NCBI GenBank assembly: GCA_000016765.1
Contig: CP000699.1
Coordinates: forward strand, 3,063,001 to 3,127,000
Direction of reading: 5' to 3'
Source of the DNA: Rhizorhabdus wittichii RW1
GTDB lineage: Bacteria > Pseudomonadota > Alphaproteobacteria > Sphingomonadales > Sphingomonadaceae
DNA: 64,000 nt
A program made the translations under genes and the position numbers. The notes under the pieces were generated by a model. The model did no database searches and was not told where the DNA came from. It worked only from the letters and a program-made list of their open reading frames with translations. Shown here piece after piece: positions 37,863-47,283 of the stretch; the first letter of the stretch is position 1, and every line of letters starts with the position of its first letter.

Positions 37863-38780
37863 ATGGCGCGCCTTCCCGATTTCGAGGCCTGGGCGATCTT
37901 CGCCAAGGTGGCCGAGCTGGGCAGCTTCTCCGCCGCCGCCGATGATCTGGCGCTGTCGAAGGCGACCGTGTCCAAGGCGGTGTCGCGATTGGAGCAGCGG
38001 CTGGCGGCGCCGCTGTTCCACCGCAGCTCGCGCAAATTGTCGCTGACCGAGAGCGGGCAGATGGCGCAGGAGCGCGCGGCGCTGCTGCTCGCCGAGGGCG
38101 AGGCGATCGAGGAGGCGATCTCCGAGCGCGGCGCGGTGCCGCGCGGGCTGGTCCGGCTGGCGGCGCCGATGTCGTTCGGCATCGCGCATCTGCGGCCGAT
38201 CCTGCCGCTGTTCCACCAGGCCTATCCCGAGGTGGTGATCGACCTGCACCTGTCCGACGAGCGGGTCGACCTGATCGAGCAGGGCTTCGACGTCGCGCTG
38301 CGCATCGGCCAGCTCGAGGATTCGGCGCTCAAGGCGCGGCGGCTGTTTCCGGTGCGGCTGCCGCTGGTCGGCGCGCCTGCCTTGTTCGACCGGCTCGGCC
38401 GGCCGGCGCATCCGCGCGACCTGGTCCGCTATCCGGCCTTCGCCTACACCCATGTCCGCCATCCCGGCCGCTGGCATTTCCGCCATCCGGCCGAGGGCGA
38501 GCTGTCGGTCGAGATCAAGGGGCCGATCCGCGCCAACAATGGCGACGTGCTGATCGACGCGCTGCTCGCCGGCACCGGCATCGCCACCGCGCCCGACTTC
38601 CTCGTCTGGCGGGCACTGGCCGACGGCAGCCTCGAAGAGGTGCTGTCCGACTGGACCTCGGGCCCGAGCATCGCGCTCCACCTCGTCACCCCGCCGACCC
38701 CGCTGCGCCCGGCGCGGGTCAAGGTGCTGATCGACTTCCTCGCCGCCGCCTTCCTCAAGCCACCCTGGACCACGCGCTGA
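37863..38780 (+). CDS. LysR-type transcriptional regulator
   Basis: 305 residues. The N-terminal winged helix-turn-helix is clear: FAKVAELGSFSAAADDLALS, followed by KATVSKAVSRLEQRLAAPLF (residues about 13-52). A co-inducer-binding domain with two Rossmann-like halves follows. It probably controls the divergent pirin gene (and perhaps wrbA). The ATG at 37863 follows CGGAGA at good spacing; an ATG six codons upstream overlaps the operator palindrome and is less likely. Confidence 0.93.
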   Translation: MARLPDFEAWAIFAKVAELGSFSAAADDLALSKATVSKAVSRLEQRLAAPLFHRSSRKLSLTESGQMAQERAALLLAEGEAIEEAISERGAVPRGLVRLAAPMSFGIAHLRPILPLFHQAYPEVVIDLHLSDERVDLIEQGFDVALRIGQLEDSALKARRLFPVRLPLVGAPALFDRLGRPAHPRDLVRYPAFAYTHVRHPGRWHFRHPAEGELSVEIKGPIRANNGDVLIDALLAGTGIATAPDFLVWRALADGSLEEVLSDWTSGPSIALHLVTPPTPLRPARVKVLIDFLAAAFLKPPWTTR

Positions 38781-38788
38781 GCATCTTT

Positions 38789-38870
38789 CGTCATTCCGGC
38801 GGAGGCCGGACTCTCCGGAGATGAAGCGCCGCGCGACTCTCCCGAGGTTCCGGCCTCCGCCGGAACGACG
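38789..38870. repeat. CGTCAT-type palindromic repeat, paired copies
   Basis: Left unit CGTCATTCCGGCGGAGGCCG, right unit CGGCCTCCGCCGGAACGACG, about 40 nt apart, just after the LysR gene. Confidence 0.85.
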
Positions 38871-38955
38871 CCTTGGCATGGGGATGGGAGCGGTTGAGCC
38901 CATGCCCAAAGCTGGCTAAAGCCGCCGCCACTCCATCCTGAACCGGACCGCAGCC

Positions 38956-39225
38956 ATGACCGACACGATGCCCGACCGCCTCTCGATCAACCCGTCGAGC
39001 CCCCATTTCAACGCCGAGCTGCTCGAACGCGGCGTCGGCATCCGCTTCAAGGGGGTCGAGAAGACCAATGTCGAGGAATATTGCGTCAGCGAGGGCTGGG
39101 TCCGCGTCGCGGTCGGCAACACCCGCGACCGCAAGGGCAATCCGCTGACGATCAAGCTGAACGGCCCGGTCGAGCCCTACCTCAAGGACGCGGCCGACAA
39201 CGGCGCGGACGGCGCCGAGGGCTGA
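38956..39225 (+). CDS. DUF3297 family protein
   Basis: An 89-residue soluble protein, near full family length. The conserved core includes LSINPSSPHFNAELLERGVG, IRFKGVEKTNVEEYCVSEGW and KGNPLTIKLNGPVEPYLKD. Function is unknown; the family is widespread in proteobacteria as a single small gene. Start ATG 38956 gives the usual short N-terminus. It has no obvious operon partner. Confidence 0.88.
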   Translation: MTDTMPDRLSINPSSPHFNAELLERGVGIRFKGVEKTNVEEYCVSEGWVRVAVGNTRDRKGNPLTIKLNGPVEPYLKDAADNGADGAEG

Positions 39226-39297
39226 TCCGGCCGGCCGTTCCGCCCGGGCGGGAATGGCGATAAGAAGACCCGATCGATCGCGACGACGGGGAACGAC

Positions 39298-39738
39298 ATG
39301 CCGAAACGGCGCGGCCAGGGCCCGGGCTGGAAGCAGGTGACCGCCTATGGCGGCCTGCTCGCCACCGGCACGCTGGCGCTGCAATGGCTCGACTATCGCC
39401 GGCTCGCGCGGTCGCACATGGACGAGATCGCCATCGCATTGGTCGCGGGCGGCTTCCTGGTGCTCGGCATCGTCATCGGCATCCGCGCCTTCGCCCCCCG
39501 CGCCGCGCCGCCTTTCGACGGCAATCCGCAGGCGATCGAATCGCTCGGCATCACCCCCCGCGAACTTGCGGTGCTGCGCGAGCTCGCGGCGGGCCGGTCG
39601 AACAAGGAGATCGCGATCCGGCTCGCCGTCTCCCCCAACACGGTCAAGACGCACGTCGCCCGGCTGTTCGAGAAGCTCGGCGCCGCGCGGCGCACCGATG
39701 CGCTGGCCCGCGCCCGCGCGCTCGGAATCCTGCCCTGA
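39298..39738 (+). CDS. Membrane-anchored LuxR-type regulator
   Basis: 146 residues: basic N-terminus, two hydrophobic segments (about 15-30 and 42-62), then a LuxR-type helix-turn-helix from about residue 80 (ITPRELAVLRELAAGRSNKE, IAIRLAVSPNTVKTHVARLF). There is no receiver or ligand-binding domain. The DNA-binding domain would face the cytoplasm. It is followed 108 nt later by a DUF4199 membrane protein, a pairing seen elsewhere, which suggests a small membrane signalling pair (inference). Confidence 0.88.
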   Translation: MPKRRGQGPGWKQVTAYGGLLATGTLALQWLDYRRLARSHMDEIAIALVAGGFLVLGIVIGIRAFAPRAAPPFDGNPQAIESLGITPRELAVLRELAAGRSNKEIAIRLAVSPNTVKTHVARLFEKLGAARRTDALARARALGILP

Positions 39739-39846
39739 CGGCCCGATAATTCGGACGATCGCCGCGAAATCACCCTTTCGGGCGATTGCATCCGCCGCCC
39801 GGCTGCCCTTCGATGCGCGCGGGGCCCCGACAGGGAGGACGTCATC

Positions 39847-40386
39847 ATGATCCGCACCATCCTGACCTATGGAAGCATCGCCGGCCTGATCGTCGGCATC
39901 CCGCTGTTCGCGATGGCGGTCGCGCTCGCCGGGCAGCCGCCGCTGCCCTATGGCGTGGCGCTCGGCTATCTGACCATGCTCGTCGCGCTCGCCACCGTCT
40001 TCGTCGCGATCAAGCGGCGGCGCGACGGGGAACTGGGCGGGGCGATCCGCTTCTGGCCCGCCTTCGGCATGGGCCTCGCGATCAGCCTGGTCGCCAGCCT
40101 CTTCTACGTGATCGCCTGGGAAGCCGCGCTGTCGGTGACGGGGATGGGCTTCATCGACGATTATGCGAAGGCCGCGATCGCCGAGCGGCGCGCCGCCGGT
40201 GCCGGGCCCGAGGCGCTGGCCCGGCTCTCCGCCGAGATGGAACGGTTCAAGGCCGACTATGCCGATCCGCTGTTCCGCCTGCCGATCACGCTGACCGAGA
40301 TCCTGCCGATCGGCATCCTCGTCTCGCTGGTGTCGGCGGCGCTGCTGCGCAACCCGCGCTTCCTGCCGGCGCGACCGACAGGCTGA
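39847..40386 (+). CDS. DUF4199 family membrane protein
   Basis: 179 residues with four predicted transmembrane helices (about 8-30, 37-58, 72-95 and 146-168) and a charged, helical loop between helices 3 and 4 (AKAAIAERRAAGAGPEALAR). Function is unknown. It is preceded by GGGAGGACGTCATC, a good ribosome-binding region. It is likely co-expressed with the membrane LuxR-type protein upstream. The following 258 nt to msrB hold nothing recognisable. Confidence 0.85.
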   Translation: MIRTILTYGSIAGLIVGIPLFAMAVALAGQPPLPYGVALGYLTMLVALATVFVAIKRRRDGELGGAIRFWPAFGMGLAISLVASLFYVIAWEAALSVTGMGFIDDYAKAAIAERRAAGAGPEALARLSAEMERFKADYADPLFRLPITLTEILPIGILVSLVSAALLRNPRFLPARPTG

Positions 40387-40644
40387 CCTGGCCGGACAGG
40401 CAGCCCGGCCCAGCGGTAGAGCCAATCACCGCCGGGCCGGGCGCCACTCCAGAGAAGGTGGGGGCGATTCCCCTGCGCCCCCATACGCTTACGCAACCAC
40501 TCGGACGCCATGCAACGCCGGACACCGGGCTACTATGGTTGACGGGGCGCGGCAGTGATGCGCGTCACAGTCGCGAAAAACCGTTGCGGACGATGGTTGA
40601 CGCGGGTGCTTGACCCCGGGGCCGGCGCCACCCACATTCGGGTC

Positions 40645-41037
40645 ATGGACAAGGTCGAACGCAGCGACGCCGAATGGCGCGAGAAGCTCAGCCCCGAGCA
40701 ATATCACGTGCTCCGCCAGGCCGGGACCGAACGCGCCTTCACCGGCAAATATTGGAACAGCAAGGACGCCGGCGCCTATCGCTGCGCCGGCTGCGGCGAG
40801 CTGCTGTTCGAGAGCGACGCCAAATTCGACTCGGGCTGCGGCTGGCCCAGCTTCACCGCCCCGGCCGAGGGCGAGGCGGTGACCGAGCACCGCGACGCCA
40901 GCCATGGCATGATCCGCACCGAGGTCCGCTGCGCGCGGTGCGAGGGGCATCTCGGCCATGTCTTCCCCGACGGGCCCGGCCCGACCGGCCTGCGCTACTG
41001 CATCAATTCGGCGTCGATCGACTTCGAGAAGAAGTGA
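40645..41037 (+). CDS. msrB: Peptide-methionine (R)-S-oxide reductase
   Basis: Reduces the R isomer of methionine sulfoxide in proteins. It has 130 residues. Two structural-zinc CxxC pairs are present (CAGC and CARC), together with CGWPSF and the catalytic Cys in [10 protein letters not shown] at the C-terminus. The ATG at 40645 ([15 protein letters not shown]) gives the normal N-terminus; in-frame ATGs 30 codons upstream would add a non-conserved extension. No strong ribosome-binding site is visible. Confidence 0.96.
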   Translation: MDKVERSDAEWREKLSPEQYHVLRQAGTERAFTGKYWNSKDAGAYRCAGCGELLFESDAKFDSGCGWPSFTAPAEGEAVTEHRDASHGMIRTEVRCARCEGHLGHVFPDGPGPTGLRYCINSASIDFEKK

Positions 41038-41180
41038 GGCGACGCTCCACGAATCGCAGCAACTCCGCGACCATTCATCGCCCCGTCATCGTTCCTGGTC
41101 GATAGGGCTTGCCGATCGGTCGAAATCGGGGGCGTTCCGCTTGGCAGAGTCGGGGATAAAGGCTAATCGGACGGTCGCGC

Positions 41181-43310
41181 ATGTCGACCAAACCAAACCC
41201 CAGGAAAAAGCCTAGCCGCATGGGCTGGCTCCGCACCCTCTTCAAGATCGGCCTCTTCACCGCGCTCGCCGGCCTCGGCGCGCTGGTGATCGCGGTGCTG
41301 ATCGCGATGGCCTCGCTGCCCGGCTTCGAGGAGCTGAAGTCGAGCCCGAACGGGCAGACGGTGCGCGTCCGCGCCGCCGACGGATCGGTGATCGTCGCGC
41401 TCGGGCCGAGCTATGGCGACTGGCTGCCGATCGCGCAGATCCCCGATCCGATGAAGAAGGCGATGGTCGCGGTCGAGGACCGGCGCTTCTACATGCACCC
41501 GGGCATCGACCCGATCGGCATGGCGCGCGCCGCCTGGGTGGGCATCCAGCGCAAGGGGGAGGGCCGCCGCCTGCAGGGCGCGTCGACGATCACCCAGCAG
41601 CTCGCCCGCAACATCTTCCTGACCAACGCCTACAGCTTCGGCCGCAAGTTCCGCGAGGTGATCCTGGCGCTGGCGATCGAGCGCAAATTCTCGAAGGAGC
41701 AGATCCTCGAGCTCTATCTCAACCGCGTCTATTTCGGCGGCGGCGCCTATGGCATCGACGCCGCGGCGCGCAAATTCTTCGACCATTCGGCGACCACGCT
41801 GAACCTGGGCGAGAGCGCGATCATCGCCGGGCTGGTCAAGGCGCCGTCGCATTATTCGCCGACCGCCGACCGCGAGGCCGCGATCGACCGCGCCAAGGTG
41901 GTGCTGGAGGTGATGCAGGACGCGGGCGCGATCACCCCGTCCGAGGCCGGGGCGATCGACCTCGATAAGGTCCGCCTCGCCCCCGAGCGGGACCAGAACG
42001 CGGTGCGCTACTTCACCGACTGGGCGCTCGCCCAGCTCGACGACCTGGTCGACGAGCAGGTCCAGCCGATCGACGTGTGGACGACGATCGACCCGGTGAT
42101 GCAGAAGGCCGCCGACGCCGCGATCCGCGCCAACGCCCCGCCCGGCGCGCAAGGCGCGCTCGTCGCGCTCGACCGCGACGGCGCGGTCCGCGCGATGGTC
42201 GGCGGACGCGACTATGTCAGCTCGATCTACAACCGCGCGACCCAGGCGGAGCGGCAACCCGGCTCCGCCTTCAAATTGTTCGTCTACCTGGCGGCGATGG
42301 AGGCGGGGATGAAGCCCGACACGCCCGTCACCGACGAGCCGATCGACATCGGCGGCTGGAGCCCGCGCAACAGCAACCGCGAATATGCCGGCGCGATCGA
42401 CATCCGCACCGCCTTCGCCTTCTCGGTCAACACCGTCGCCGCCAAGATCGGCCAGCAGGTCGGCTTCGACACCGTCGCCGACATGGCCCACCGCTTCGGC
42501 ATCGGCACCAAGCTCAACACCCATCCGTCGATGGTGCTCGGCACGTCCGACGTCCGGCTGATCGACATGACCCGCGCCTTCGCGGCGGTCGCGCGCAAGG
42601 GCGTCGCCGTCGTCCCCTACGGCATCGTCAAGGTGACGACCGCCAAGGGCGACCTGCTCTACGAGCATCGCGCCGACGACAATCGCGTGCTGGTCGCCCC
42701 CTGGGTCGCCGCCGAGGTGACCGATCTCCTCCAGACCGCGGTCAATACCGGCACCGCGCGCGCCGCGCAGATCGGCCGGCCGGTCGCGGGCAAGACCGGC
42801 ACCACTTCCTCGAACAAGGACGGCTGGTTCCTCGGCTTCTCCTCCGGCATCACCGCCGGAGTGTGGATGGGCCGCGACGACGCCAAGACCGTCGGCGGCC
42901 TGCAGGGCGGCCGCGCGCCCGCGCGCGCCTTCGCCGATTTCATGCGGGTCGCGGTCGCCAAGCGCCCGGCCGAGCCGTTCGAGACGCAGGTGACCCTGCC
43001 CGAATTCCAGATCGAGCCCGACGACGAGGCCTTCTTCGGCGCCCCCGACGACAGCTTCACCAACCCGGAGGGCCTGCCCGCCGACCAGGGCATCGAGCCG
43101 CAGGCCGACCCCGAGGACGGCTTCGAGCCCCAGGCCGCGGCACCCACGGGCCCGGCGGCGGCACCCCCACGCGTCCAGCCCGGCCCGCCGCCCGCCGCCC
43201 AGCCGCGTGCCCAGCCGGCGCAACAGCAGCAGCAACGCCCGTCGCTCGGCTCGGATTTCCTGAGCGGCATCGACCAGCCCCGCCGCAACGCCGACCGGCC
43301 GCGGCCCTGA
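41181..43310 (+). CDS. mrcA: Penicillin-binding protein 1A (bifunctional)
   Basis: Builds and cross-links peptidoglycan in the periplasm. It has 709 residues: short cytoplasmic tail, one membrane helix (about 17-46), GT51 glycosyltransferase with catalytic Glu in VAVEDRRFYMHPG (about 98) and GASTITQQLARN, then a transpeptidase with SxxK (GSAFK, about 361), SxN (SVNT) and KTGTT (about 537). The C-terminal 90 residues are Pro/Gln-rich and disordered, ending RRNADRPRP. It stops 7 nt before the convergent YgjP-type gene. Confidence 0.96.
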   Translation: MSTKPNPRKKPSRMGWLRTLFKIGLFTALAGLGALVIAVLIAMASLPGFEELKSSPNGQTVRVRAADGSVIVALGPSYGDWLPIAQIPDPMKKAMVAVEDRRFYMHPGIDPIGMARAAWVGIQRKGEGRRLQGASTITQQLARNIFLTNAYSFGRKFREVILALAIERKFSKEQILELYLNRVYFGGGAYGIDAAARKFFDHSATTLNLGESAIIAGLVKAPSHYSPTADREAAIDRAKVVLEVMQDAGAITPSEAGAIDLDKVRLAPERDQNAVRYFTDWALAQLDDLVDEQVQPIDVWTTIDPVMQKAADAAIRANAPPGAQGALVALDRDGAVRAMVGGRDYVSSIYNRATQAERQPGSAFKLFVYLAAMEAGMKPDTPVTDEPIDIGGWSPRNSNREYAGAIDIRTAFAFSVNTVAAKIGQQVGFDTVADMAHRFGIGTKLNTHPSMVLGTSDVRLIDMTRAFAAVARKGVAVVPYGIVKVTTAKGDLLYEHRADDNRVLVAPWVAAEVTDLLQTAVNTGTARAAQIGRPVAGKTGTTSSNKDGWFLGFSSGITAGVWMGRDDAKTVGGLQGGRAPARAFADFMRVAVAKRPAEPFETQVTLPEFQIEPDDEAFFGAPDDSFTNPEGLPADQGIEPQADPEDGFEPQAAAPTGPAAAPPRVQPGPPPAAQPRAQPAQQQQQRPSLGSDFLSGIDQPRRNADRPRP

Positions 43311-43317
43311 TCCTCCG

Positions 43318-44040
43318 TCAGGCCTCGCGCCCCAGCCAGTAGAGTTCGCGCCCATGGCGGCGCAACCAGCCGCGCTCGGGCATCGGGTCGCGGCCGAGCA
43401 GCCGTTCGACCGCGGCGTGGAAATCGGGGCTGTGGTCCATGTGCAGGCGGTGCGCGACCTCATGCGCGACGGTTGCCTCCAGCACCTCGGGCGGGGCGAG
43501 GATCAGCCGCCAGCTGTAGCGGATGTCGCCGCTCGCCGAGCAGCTTCCCCAACGCGCGCGCGGATCGCCGATCGAGACCCGGCCGATCGTCACACCGGCG
43601 ATCGCCCCGAAGCGCGCCGTCTCCGCCTCCAGCCGGGCGAGCGCCTGCGCGCGCAGCCAGCGGATCACGCGAGGGCCGAGCATGTCGACCGGCGGCGGCA
43701 CGACCAGCCGCTCGCCGACCCGGCGGACGATCCGCCCGCCGTCGCCGAGCTCGATCGTCAGCCGCTCGCCCGCCACCTCGATCGCCAGGCCCGGCACGAT
43801 CGGCCGGGCGACCGGCAGCGCGCCGAGCGCCTCCTCGATCCAGTCGCGCTTGCTCTCGACCCATTTGAGCGCCTGGCGCAGCGAGGCGCGCGCGGGCAGC
43901 ACCAGCCGGACCCCGCCGTCACGCGGATCGACGCTGAGCCGCATCCGCCGCGCCTGCGCCATGCGCCGCACCTCGAGCGGACGGCTGCGCCCGCCCGCTT
44001 CGAACAGCATCACCGGCTCGGGCTTGCGGCGGAAGATCAT
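43318..44040 (-). CDS. YgjP-type (SprT/M48-like) metallopeptidase
   Basis: A 240-residue cytoplasmic protein of the DUF45/YgjP family. The zinc motif HEVAHRLHMDHSPDFH has HExxH and the third His. GDPRARWGSCSASGDIRYSW precedes it, as in the family. Its substrate is unknown. The ATG at 44040 has a weak ribosome-binding site; an ATG ten codons later is possible. Confidence 0.9.
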   Translation of the reverse strand: MIFRRKPEPVMLFEAGGRSRPLEVRRMAQARRMRLSVDPRDGGVRLVLPARASLRQALKWVESKRDWIEEALGALPVARPIVPGLAIEVAGERLTIELGDGGRIVRRVGERLVVPPPVDMLGPRVIRWLRAQALARLEAETARFGAIAGVTIGRVSIGDPRARWGSCSASGDIRYSWRLILAPPEVLEATVAHEVAHRLHMDHSPDFHAAVERLLGRDPMPERGWLRRHGRELYWLGREA

Positions 44041-44108
44041 GCGCGGGAGTCTAGCGCCTTATCATGTCGGTTGGAATCGGCTCCCCACACGTCATGCCGA
44101 GCGGCCGA

Positions 44109-44135
44109 TTTGCAGGGACCCTCGATCCCTGCAAA
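44109..44135. other. Inverted repeat between the YcgN and YgjP-type genes
   Basis: A perfect 10-bp repeat, TTTGCAGGGA / TCCCTGCAAA, with a 7-nt loop, 5 nt past the YcgN stop codon. It could end the SCO-YcgN transcript; only short A/T ends flank it. Confidence 0.6.
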
Positions 44136-44140
44136 ACCCG

Positions 44141-44581
44141 CTACAGTTGGCGGTCGACCAGATGATGTTCGAGGTCGCCGGCCTCGTCCTCCGACACCGT
44201 CCAGCCGCGCACCGACACACCGGCCTTGTGGACCGATTCGGGATCGCCGCTGACCAGTGGGTGCCAGTCGGGCAAGGGCTGTCCCTCGTCGAGCAGCCGA
44301 TAGGCGCAGGTCGAGGGCAGCCAGTCGATCTCGCGCAGGACGCGAGGCGTCAGCCGCACGCATTCGGGGACGAAGGTGCGGCGATGCTTGTAATCCTTGC
44401 ACAGGCCGGTGCGGCGATCGAGCAGGCGGCAGGCGACGTTGGTCGCCATCAGCTCGCCCGTCTCCTCGTCCTCCAGCTTGTGGAGGCAGCATTTGCCGCA
44501 GCCGTCGCACAGCGACTCCCACTCGGCCCGCGTCATCTCGTCGAGCCGCTTGGTCTCCCAGAACGGCTTGTCGCCGGTCAT
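44141..44581 (-). CDS. YcgN family cysteine-cluster protein
   Basis: 146 residues of the UPF0260 family. The Cys motif [14 protein letters not shown] (residues about 25-38), with further Cys in [25 protein letters not shown] and STCAYR, suggests a metal or Fe-S site. Function is unknown. It lies 1 nt after the SCO stop, so the two are in one operon. Confidence 0.93.
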   Translation of the reverse strand: MTGDKPFWETKRLDEMTRAEWESLCDGCGKCCLHKLEDEETGELMATNVACRLLDRRTGLCKDYKHRRTFVPECVRLTPRVLREIDWLPSTCAYRLLDEGQPLPDWHPLVSGDPESVHKAGVSVRGWTVSEDEAGDLEHHLVDRQL

Positions 44582-44582
44582 G

Positions 44583-45188
44583 TCAGCGCGCCCAGCGCTC
44601 GATGTCGGCGGCGACCGTGTCGGCGTCCTTGTCCTGCGCGACCAGCGCCAGCGGCTTGCCCTGCGGATCGAACAGCATCGCCTGGCGGCTATGGTCGACC
44701 AGATAGCCGGGGGTGCCGGGCGAGCCCTGCTGCTTCTTGTAGTAGATCGCGAATTCCTTGGCGACGGCGGCGATCTCGGCCTCGCTGCCGGTCAGGCCGA
44801 TCAGCTTGGGATGGAAGGCGCGGACGAACTGCTTCAGCACGGCCGGGGTGTCGCGCGCGGGATCGACGGTGATGAAGATCGGCTGGATCTTCGCCGCCAG
44901 CGCCGGGTTCGACGCCTCGACCTTCCGATATCCCTTCATCAGCGTCTGCACGTCGACCGGGCAGACGTCGGGGCAGAAGGTGTAGCCGAAATAGATCAGC
45001 CGGTACTTGCCGGCGAAATCGCCGTCGCTGACCTTGCGACCGTCCTGGTCGGTCAGGGTGAAGGGGCCGCCGATCTTCGCGTCGGCCAGCGGCGGCGTCT
45101 CGCGCGCGGGGCCGCAGCCCGACAGCAGGGGCGGAGCCGCCAGCAGCAACAGCGCGGCGAGCGCGCGCGACAGGATCGGATTGTTCAT
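44583..45188 (-). CDS. SCO family copper-binding lipoprotein
   Basis: A thioredoxin-fold, periplasm-facing protein linked to CuA assembly in cytochrome c oxidase. It has 201 residues: lipoprotein signal peptide ([13 protein letters not shown]), CxxxC in [10 protein letters not shown], and the copper-ligand His in YLVDHSRQ. The start is ambiguous between ATG 45188 and ATG 45203 (five codons longer); the shorter gives a normal signal peptide. It is divergent from the ankyrin gene. Confidence 0.94.
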   Translation of the reverse strand: MNNPILSRALAALLLLAAPPLLSGCGPARETPPLADAKIGGPFTLTDQDGRKVSDGDFAGKYRLIYFGYTFCPDVCPVDVQTLMKGYRKVEASNPALAAKIQPIFITVDPARDTPAVLKQFVRAFHPKLIGLTGSEAEIAAVAKEFAIYYKKQQGSPGTPGYLVDHSRQAMLFDPQGKPLALVAQDKDADTVAADIERWAR

Positions 45189-45247
45189 GGTGCGGCCAGC
45201 CATGCTTTGCTATTGGCCCAGGCGCAAGGGCGTTTCATAACAGGGAC

Positions 45248-45883
45248 ATGCCACATATGATGATCCGCCGCCACCTGCTGGCCGCTTGCGTCGCCGCCAC
45301 GATGGGCCCTGTCCTGCTGGGTCTGGCCGCCGCGCCCGCGGCCGCGCAATTCTCGGACAGCTATAATTTCCTCAACGCGGTCCGTCAGTCGGACGGAGCG
45401 AAGGCGACCAAGGCGCTCGAAGGCAATGGCGCGACCATGGTCAACACGCGCGACTATTCGACCGGCGAGACCGCGCTGATGATCACGATCAAGCGCCGCG
45501 ACCTGACCTGGTCGAGCTTCCTGCTCGGCAAGGGCGCCAACCCCAATGTCCGCGACGCGCAGGGCAACGCCCCGCTCCACGCCGCGGCGCTGCTCGGCTT
45601 CACCGAGGGGGCCGAACTGCTGCTGGGCCGCAACGCCCAGGTCAACATGGCCAACAACAGCGGGGAGACGCCGCTGATCATCGCGGTGCAGCAGCGCAAC
45701 GTGCCGATGGTCCGCCTGCTGCTGATGAACGGCGCCGACCCGAAGATCGCCGACCGCATCGCCGGCAAGTCCGCCCGCGACTATGCCTCGGAGGATCCGC
45801 GCGGCAGCGCGGTGCTCAAGGTGATCGACGAGACCAAATCGACCGTCGCGCCGAAGAAGAACATCGCGGGGCCGGGGCTTTAA
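45248..45883 (+). CDS. Secreted ankyrin-repeat protein
   Basis: 211 residues: signal peptide (to about residue 34, ending APAAAQ), then about four ankyrin repeats, including NVRDAQGNAPLHAAALLGFT and NMANNSGETPLIIAVQQRNV, and a short disordered tail. It probably binds other periplasmic proteins. CAGGGAC lies in front of ATG 45248; an ATG three codons later is an alternative. The stop overlaps the convergent GNAT gene by 4 nt. Confidence 0.9.
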   Translation: MPHMMIRRHLLAACVAATMGPVLLGLAAAPAAAQFSDSYNFLNAVRQSDGAKATKALEGNGATMVNTRDYSTGETALMITIKRRDLTWSSFLLGKGANPNVRDAQGNAPLHAAALLGFTEGAELLLGRNAQVNMANNSGETPLIIAVQQRNVPMVRLLLMNGADPKIADRIAGKSARDYASEDPRGSAVLKVIDETKSTVAPKKNIAGPGL

Positions 45884-46332
45884 GCCTGGGATAGCGGCCG
45901 ATCGAGCAGCAGATGGACCAGCGGATAGGGGCGCCCCTGTCCGTCGCGGTCCGAGCGGCCGGTCGGCACGAAGCCGAGCCGCCGGTAGAAACCCACCGCC
46001 TGCCCGTTCTGCTCGTTGACGTCGGTGGTGACCGCGCCGTGCAACGCCGCCGCATGATCGACCAGCGCGCGGCCGACGCCGGCGCCGCGATGCCGCGGAT
46101 CGACGAACAGCGCCTCCATGTGCGAATCGTTCATCAGCAGGAAGCCGATCGCGCGATCGTCCTCGCCGACCGCCAGCGAGAGCGGCGCGCCCGGCAGGAA
46201 TTCCGCGACCTCGCGACCGATCGCGGCGCGATCCCCGGGCGTCAGGAAATCATGGGTGGCGTCGACCGCATCGCCCCAGATCTCCACCGCGCGGGCGCCT
46301 TCCCCGGGTCGCATCGGCCTGATCCTGATCAT
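45880..46332 (-). CDS. GNAT family N-acetyltransferase
   Basis: 150 residues with a complete GNAT fold: acetyl-CoA loop MEALFVDPRHRGAGVGRALV (R/Q-x-x-G-x-G/A type), VNEQNGQAVGFYRRLGF and a C-terminal strand. It resembles the YjaB type. The acceptor is unknown. It is convergent with the ankyrin gene and stands alone. Confidence 0.92.
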   Translation of the reverse strand: MIRIRPMRPGEGARAVEIWGDAVDATHDFLTPGDRAAIGREVAEFLPGAPLSLAVGEDDRAIGFLLMNDSHMEALFVDPRHRGAGVGRALVDHAAALHGAVTTDVNEQNGQAVGFYRRLGFVPTGRSDRDGQGRPYPLVHLLLDRPLSQA

Positions 46333-46386
46333 CGGCGCGGCTGATAGCGGCGCGGGCGGACGCCGGCAACGGGTCCGACGCCTCTC

Positions 46387-46890
46387 CTACACGCAGCTTT
46401 CCGGAAACGGGTCGAGGTCGCCCCACAGCCGGCGCGCGGCGCGGCGGGCGAAGCGGAGGGTTTCGGCCTTGCGACGTGCGCCGGGCAGCGGGCGGTGGAG
46501 CGGCTCGCGCAGGACCGCGGCCTCGTAGCGGTCGGCGACGATCAGCCCGCAGCAGTCGGGACGGAAGGCGTCGGTGCCGAACGGCGCCAGGTCGAACCCG
46601 CCGGGCACCGCCCAGAAGAAGCGGTCGCAATAGTCGAGGTAGAAGGGCCATTTGGCGTCGCCGAGCAGGTCGGCGCGCGACACCTTGATCTCGACGATGG
46701 TGATGCAGCCCTTGGCGTCGATCGCCATGATGTCGGCGCGCCGGCCATTGCCGAGCGGCACCTCGGGCAGCGGGGTCAGCTCGGCCTGGAGGAACATCCG
46801 CGCCACCCCGCGCGCGACGTCGGTCGCGACCATCGGGGCGAGCGAATCGATCGAGTCGGGGGCGCCGGCCATGGGTCTGGGATAGAACAT
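46387..46890 (-). CDS. mmcB: MmcB family DNA repair protein
   Basis: 167 residues of the MmcB family, a putative restriction-endonuclease-fold nuclease that in Caulobacter is induced by mitomycin C. Nuclease-like features are the ADIMAIDAKGCITIVEIKVS region (D...E-x-K) and WPFYLDYCDRFFWAVP. The start may be ATG 46890 or the ATG six codons later (46872); neither has a clear ribosome-binding site. Confidence 0.88.
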   Translation of the reverse strand: MFYPRPMAGAPDSIDSLAPMVATDVARGVARMFLQAELTPLPEVPLGNGRRADIMAIDAKGCITIVEIKVSRADLLGDAKWPFYLDYCDRFFWAVPGGFDLAPFGTDAFRPDCCGLIVADRYEAAVLREPLHRPLPGARRKAETLRFARRAARRLWGDLDPFPESCV

Positions 46891-46920
46891 TGCGGGAACG
46901 ATGGAAAGGCCCCCGCCGGG

Positions 46921-47259
46921 TTAGAGCAGCACCTCGCCCGCGATGCGCCCGGCCTCGGGATGGTCGATCTCGACCGCCCAGAGATCGGGATCGGAGCGCC
47001 GCCGCCGCGCGACATAGTCGCCGGCCGCGCCCGGCTCGTTCGGATCGGCGGGGCCGACCCGTTCAAGGCCATGGCCGCCCTCGAACCGCCAGACCCGTTC
47101 GACGATCGCGCCGAGCACGCCGCGATCGGCGAGCAGCAGCAGGATCGCGCCGGCGATCGCATCGCCACGGTGGATCACCATCGCCGACCCGCCCTCGGCC
47201 TCGATCCGGCGAATCAGCGCCGAGACGAGCAGCCCGGCCGCCGCCCGCGGCTCGGTCAC
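46921..47259 (-). CDS. DUF1491 family protein
   Basis: 112 residues, near family length. The core includes LVSALIRRIEAEGGSAMVIH, AGAILLLLADRG, and RRSDPDLWAVEIDHPEAGRI. Function is unknown; the family is alphaproteobacterial. GTG start at 47259. It lies 24 nt after the thioesterase gene and 30 nt before mmcB, all on the minus strand. Confidence 0.88.
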   Translation of the reverse strand: MTEPRAAAGLLVSALIRRIEAEGGSAMVIHRGDAIAGAILLLLADRGVLGAIVERVWRFEGGHGLERVGPADPNEPGAAGDYVARRRRSDPDLWAVEIDHPEAGRIAGEVLL

Positions 47260-47283
47260 GCCCGTTTGCTCACAGCCGCTTGC

